From JARFVT01 sp036677425 (GTDB lineage: Bacteria > Pseudomonadota > Alphaproteobacteria > UBA8366 > Aestuariispiraceae): 27,231 nucleotides of DNA. Below are positions 24,031-27,231 of the stretch, in pieces. The notes below the pieces were generated by a model. The model was not told the DNA's origin, searched no databases, and was given only the letters and a program-made list of their open reading frames with translations. A program made the translations under genes and the position numbers. The stretch spans positions 1 through 27,231 of the forward strand of contig JARFVT010000003.1 in assembly GCA_036677425.1 (NCBI GenBank). The letters run 5' to 3'. Position 1 is the stretch's first letter, and every line of letters starts with the position of its first letter.

Positions 24031-24297
24031 ATGAAACGTAGTAGATTTAACGAAGAACAGATTATTCGTATATTAAAAGAGCAGGAATCTGGCATTACCA
24101 CCGCAGATTTTTGCCGCAGACACGGAATTGCAGAAAGTACATTTTACAAGTGGAAGTCAAAATATGGCGGCATGGAAGTCAGTGATGCTAAACGATTAAA
24201 ATTGCTTGAAGATGAAAACCGCTGTTTAAAATCTTTGCTGGCGGATGCCCATTTGGATATTTCGATGTTGAAAGATGTGAATGCAAAAAAATGGTAA
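24031..24297 (+). CDS. IS3-family transposase OrfA (copy 2)
   Basis: The 88-residue helix-turn-helix and leucine-zipper protein is identical to that of copy 1 except for Cys in DENRCLK. AGGAGGAAG lies upstream of the ATG. The A_AAA_AAA heptamer at 24285-24291 in the orfA frame lets ribosomes slip by -1 into orfB and make the OrfAB transposase, as known for the IS3 family. Confidence 0.9.
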   Translation: MKRSRFNEEQIIRILKEQESGITTADFCRRHGIAESTFYKWKSKYGGMEVSDAKRLKLLEDENRCLKSLLADAHLDISMLKDVNAKKW

Positions 24298-25196
24298 CGC
24301 CCGCTGGCAAGCGAGATGCTGTCACTCACCTTCGAACAAATTTTATGGTGAGTGAGCGGCGGGCGTGTTTAATGCTTAACGTGGAACGATCTTTAATCCG
24401 GTACCAATCCGTACGACCCAATGATGCGGTATTACGCAGCAGATTACGCGAATTATCGCATTTACGTAAACGCTTTGGCTATCGCCGTCTGCATATTTTA
24501 TTGGCACGTGAGGGTTATCACCTTAACCATAAGAAGCTTCGGCGTTTGTATAAAGAAGAAGGTTTGGCAGTTCGCAAACGGAATGGTCGCAAGCGTGCTA
24601 TTGGCACAAGATCACCGATTGCAGTGCCTTCTAAGGTCAACGAACGCTGGTCGCTTGATTTTGTCAGTGATAGTTTTATGGATGGCAGGCGTTTTAGAAT
24701 GTTATGTGTTGTTGATGATAGCAGCCGAGAATGTTTGGCACTGGTGGCTGATACATCGATCGGTGGTCATCGTTTGTCCCGTGAGTTAGATAACATAATA
24801 GCAATACGTGGCAAGCCAGATACAATAGTCAGCGATAACGGCACGGAAATGACATCAAATGCCCTACTAAAATGGCAAGGCGACATGGGCATCAATTGGC
24901 ATTACATCGCACCAGGCAAGCCGATGCAAAACGGGTTTGTGGAAAGCTTCAATGGTAAATTACGTGATGAATGTTTAAATGAAACACTGTTTGAAGACCT
25001 TCATCATGTTCGTAAGATATTAGCAGATTGGCGCGATGATTATAATCATGTAAGGCCGCACTCAGCCTTGGATGGGCAAAGCCCAATACAAGCTTTGCAA
25101 AATAAAAACGACCAACCATTATGGGGGAATGCCCCCATAATGGTTGCAAATGATCAAATAATTGATAAAAACTTAACTAAAGGACTCTACGGCTAA
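24291..25196 (+). CDS. IS3-family transposase OrfB (copy 2)
   Basis: The 301-residue integrase-core protein has the DDE triad D123, D182 and E218. It differs from copy 1 by a single residue that I can see (KRDAVTHL here, KRDALTHL there). The start codon overlaps the orfA end. A 15-bp perfect hairpin lies at 25113-25146 within the gene. It appears functional. Confidence 0.92.
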   Translation: MVTPAGKRDAVTHLRTNFMVSERRACLMLNVERSLIRYQSVRPNDAVLRSRLRELSHLRKRFGYRRLHILLAREGYHLNHKKLRRLYKEEGLAVRKRNGRKRAIGTRSPIAVPSKVNERWSLDFVSDSFMDGRRFRMLCVVDDSSRECLALVADTSIGGHRLSRELDNIIAIRGKPDTIVSDNGTEMTSNALLKWQGDMGINWHYIAPGKPMQNGFVESFNGKLRDECLNETLFEDLHHVRKILADWRDDYNHVRPHSALDGQSPIQALQNKNDQPLWGNAPIMVANDQIIDKNLTKGLYG

Positions 25197-25222
25197 CTGG
25201 TACAAAGTTGGGGCGCAGGTCA

Positions 25223-25922
25223 GCATGGCAAGCGTCCAAAACTCTGCTGGCTTGCCAATCATAGAATATTTAAAAACTTAGTTATCAAAAAATTATCTCT
25301 AAACTGGTCGCCTGAGCAAATATCAGGTTGGCTAATGCTAATATATCCATGTGGCAAAACTATGCATATGTCTCATGAAACGATCTATAAAAGCTTATTT
25401 ATTCAAACGCGTGGCCTGCTCCATAAGGAGATGCGTAATTATTTGAGAATAAAAAGAAAGTTTAGGCATGCTAGAATCTACAAGACAGGATCGCGAGGCA
25501 GGGTCGCGAGGTAGGATTGTAGATGCCGTCGTTGAAGGTCAGTCTCGTTTTACCATTTTTGTAAAGATAGATGGTCGAAAAACTGAAGCCGTCGTATCAG
25601 CACTGGTTTGGCAAATGAGTAAACTTCCTAAGCTTTTAAAACAAAGCCTTATTTGGGATCGGGGAACAGAATTAGCAGCTCATAAAAAATTTCGCTCGAA
25701 CCCAATATGGATGTCTATTTCTGTGACCCTAGAAGCCCGTGGCAGCGAGGTACCAATGAAAATACAAATGGATTGTTAAGGCAATATTTTCCAAAAGATA
25801 GTTGCTTATCATATCACTCCCAAAACGAGCTAAATATTATTGCAAATCAGCTAAATTCGCGACCAAGAAAAATACTGGACTTCCAAACTCCAGCACATAA
25901 ACTAGAGACGTTGTTGCCCTGA
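25223..25922 (+). pseudogene. IS30-family transposase fragment
   Basis: The fragment reads LSLNWSPEQISGWL, MSHETIYKSLFIQTRG, then in other frames VEGQSRFTIFVKI, LIWDRGTEL and YFCDPRSPWQRGTNENTNGL, ending LETLLP at 25922. It lacks the N-terminal helix-turn-helix region. It also has the same internal deletion of the first catalytic Asp region as the copy at 18016, so the deletion predates duplication. It cannot be active. Confidence 0.82.
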
Positions 25923-25958
25923 CCCATTGAATCCATTCCCATTATAAATGAGGTATTA
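25223..25958 (+). mobile_element. IS30-family element remnant, 5' part missing
   Basis: This 736-bp stretch corresponds without length change to 17980-18715 in inverted orientation. It includes the terminal repeat at 25913-25936 and 22 further matching bases outward. The first 5' part of the element, including about 120 codons of transposase, is absent and replaced by the end of the IS3-family element. Confidence 0.85.
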
Positions 25959-26004
25959 TCTTACAAACTTTTAAATGCAGTATGGCGAACGGTTGAATGC
26001 AGTA

Positions 26005-26958
26005 TTACGAAACTGATAAATCAATGAGTGAGATATTTAATCTGTTCTGGTAATTGTCAATTAAAGACTGGATTGGCTTCCATATTTCAACAACATTGTT
26101 ATCCAATTCAAATATTTTAGCGTGATTTTGTTCAGCGATAATACTCATCTGATTAAAATTGCTTTTAAACGTATTAATTTCAGGAAGAGAGGATCGTAAT
26201 AAATCTATTGTTATTTCTTCATGAATATCATTTAGCTGTAAAAAACTATTGAGTATCTGTGAATTGATTTGAGTAGGGCGAGCAACCCATAGCCCAAGTT
26301 TTCGACTCACTTTAATTATTTCATCTCTTTCTAATTGTGTAAGATCTGTTGTCTGTGTTTCGCTATTGTCTGTTTGTGTATTTGTAGCGTTTTGTGGGGT
26401 GTCATTTGCTAACAACCCCTTTATCTCGTTGGCTAGAAGCTGTGATTTTTTCATCGTATCTATAACTAACTGCCGATTGCTCCAATGCTGTTGCCATTTC
26501 TCTTCACCAACCACTGCTTCAAAATCAATCCTTGTTGGTATTTTCCATTCTTCATAATTTGTTAAATTTGCTATGCGACTTTCAATATTAATTATTCCTC
26601 GTGATGCAGGTGATAATTTTGCCCCACTGGTGATCCACAACTTCCAGTTTTTATTGCCTTTAGATTGGTTACATTTGCCACAGGAAGGGACTAAGTTTTG
26701 TATTTCAGAGATATAACCTGTAGGTTTTTTATCTACAACTAAAGGTCTTAAATGATCCCACTCACTGACTGTATCACCACAATAGGCACATTGAAAACTT
26801 TCATTATTCATTCTTAAAATAGCGAGAGCTTCTTTTACTTCATCGTTACTTGGGTAGTTAATTGGAATGATAGCGCTAATAAATGCATTAGTAATGGTGG
26901 AAGAACGACCTGTGATTTTCATTTGTGTAGGCATTCTAAATAAAGATAAATAAGGCAT
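26005..26958 (-). CDS. HNH-family endonuclease, stand-alone
   Basis: From the ATG at 26958 the product has 317 residues. Near the N-terminus is an HNH zinc-finger nuclease: CAYCG (C57, C60), EWDHLRPL (D68, H69), NLVPSCGKCNQSKGNK (N88, C93, C96). The two Cys pairs bind structural zinc; D-H and N are catalytic. The rest is helical and unassigned, with a Thr/Asn/Gln-rich linker (about 187-205) before a C-terminal domain that could recognise DNA. It could be a restriction enzyme or a defence nuclease, but no methyltransferase lies beside it. A TTG at 26970 or the ATG at 26922 (MKITGRSS) are alternative starts; none has a clear ribosome binding site. Confidence 0.8.
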   Translation of the reverse strand: MPYLSLFRMPTQMKITGRSSTITNAFISAIIPINYPSNDEVKEALAILRMNNESFQCAYCGDTVSEWDHLRPLVVDKKPTGYISEIQNLVPSCGKCNQSKGNKNWKLWITSGAKLSPASRGIINIESRIANLTNYEEWKIPTRIDFEAVVGEEKWQQHWSNRQLVIDTMKKSQLLANEIKGLLANDTPQNATNTQTDNSETQTTDLTQLERDEIIKVSRKLGLWVARPTQINSQILNSFLQLNDIHEEITIDLLRSSLPEINTFKSNFNQMSIIAEQNHAKIFELDNNVVEIWKPIQSLIDNYQNRLNISLIDLSVS

Positions 26959-27018
26959 TAACAATTCCAAATATTGGTTTGAAGTAAAACTGTGTAGTCA
27001 TTTTTATAGCGAGCCACA

Positions 27019-27106
27019 GCTTAGTGCAACGATAAAAAGAATCAAACACCCACCAATCACAACATGATTGCAAGGGCGACTGCCCGCCGCCGTTAGGCGT
27101 AAAATA
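27019..27106 (-). repeat. Right copy of the two-block dispersed repeat
   Basis: Blocks 27019-27040 and 27082-27106 are reverse complements of 44-65 and 12-36. The 41 bases between them are not in the left copy. A 90-codon frame crossing this area (27208 down to 26936) is produced by the repeat and is not supported as a gene. Confidence 0.7.
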
Positions 27107-27128
27107 AGAAAAAGATTCTTTTCTATTT

Positions 27129-27166
27129 ACGCAAACACGTCGTCGCAACTTCGTTGCTCGGGGTTT
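27129..27166 (-). repeat. Fourth REP-like hairpin unit, inverted
   Basis: Read on the minus strand it has the same flanks as the units at 151-301 (CCCCGAG and GACGACG, then GTTTGCGT) but the stem is GCAAC/GTTGC around GAA. The compensatory stem change supports a conserved hairpin. Outside it, the minus-strand sequence GCGTATATCG and CTAGCAAA also matches bases 134-153. Confidence 0.75.
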
Positions 27167-27231
27167 GCTAGCTCGATATACGCTGACGGCACAGTAACTA
27201 CCTGCCATATGCGCAAGTCTTAGTTTGTATA

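Larger units (their letters stand above)
23966..25222 (+). mobile_element. IS3-family insertion sequence, copy 2
   Basis: The element has the same 1257-bp length and TGACCTGCGCCC termini as copy 1, in opposite orientation. The flanks (TTA on the left, GCA on the right) do not match, so there is no target duplication. The left flank is repA and the right flank is the middle of an IS30-family transposase gene. This indicates recombination or an IS-linked deletion rather than a simple insertion. Confidence 0.92.

Noticed and set aside
18995..25222. Classical composite transposon bounded by the two IS3-family copies
   Set aside because: The outer flanks do not share a target duplication: CATT flanks both sides of copy 1 only, and both outer flanks are IS30-family sequence. 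Recombination or deletion explains the structure better.
25970..26002. AATGCAGTAT occurring twice in a short interval
   Set aside because: A ten-base direct repeat in AT-rich sequence without further structure; not enough to call a site.
26936..27208. 90-codon minus-strand frame starting MAGSYCAVSVYRAS
   Set aside because: It runs through the dispersed repeats and the REP-like hairpin unit, overlaps the 5' end of the HNH gene and has no domain. Best explained as repeat sequence that happens to be open.

Overview
The window is AT-rich and looks alphaproteobacterial. The amide-uptake genes, the amidase and the IS types resemble those of Rhizobiales of the Brucella/Bartonella kind, but this assignment is inference from remembered family resemblance. 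Its mixture of an IncP-type oriT, relaxosome accessory genes, broken plasmid replication and partition genes, toxin-antitoxin modules, insertion sequences and dispersed repeats indicates either a plasmid or a chromosomal island built from plasmid pieces.

Layout. Positions 1-342 hold repeats that include three copies of a short hairpin element, and a fourth, inverted copy lies at 27129-27166. Positions 343-3683 hold a putative polymorphic-toxin-like protein (DUF6973-like C-terminus), a four-helix membrane protein, a small lipoprotein, an orphan gene and a Sel1-repeat protein. Positions 3884-5460 are a mobilization region: a TraK-like gene, repeats, an RP4-like nick region, a terminator, a small gene and a TraJ-like gene, with no relaxase in view. 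Positions 5659-6237 hold a ParD antitoxin, a truncated ParE and a dead IS3-family fragment.

Positions 6308-17909 are the metabolic core. A MarR regulator diverges from a long co-directional gene run: a cytoplasmic AmiC-like amide-binding protein, a flotillin-like membrane protein, a periplasmic FmdD-like binding protein, two permeases, an ATPase, a second ATPase fused in frame to an amidase, and an acyl-CoA ligase. Read together (inference), an amide is sensed, imported, hydrolysed to acid plus ammonia, and the acid is activated to acyl-CoA.

Positions 17980-25958 are a nest of mobile DNA. Two nearly identical 1257-bp IS3-family elements lie in inverted orientation, each joined to an internally deleted IS30-family element. 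Between them is a decaying plasmid segment: a serine recombinase, a frameshifted DinJ-like antitoxin with an intact YafQ-like toxin, parA with an amber codon in its Walker A motif, a frameshifted partition partner, an intact RelBE-like pair, and a repA fragment truncated by the IS. Positions 26005-26958 encode a stand-alone HNH nuclease. No tRNA, rRNA or CRISPR array was seen.
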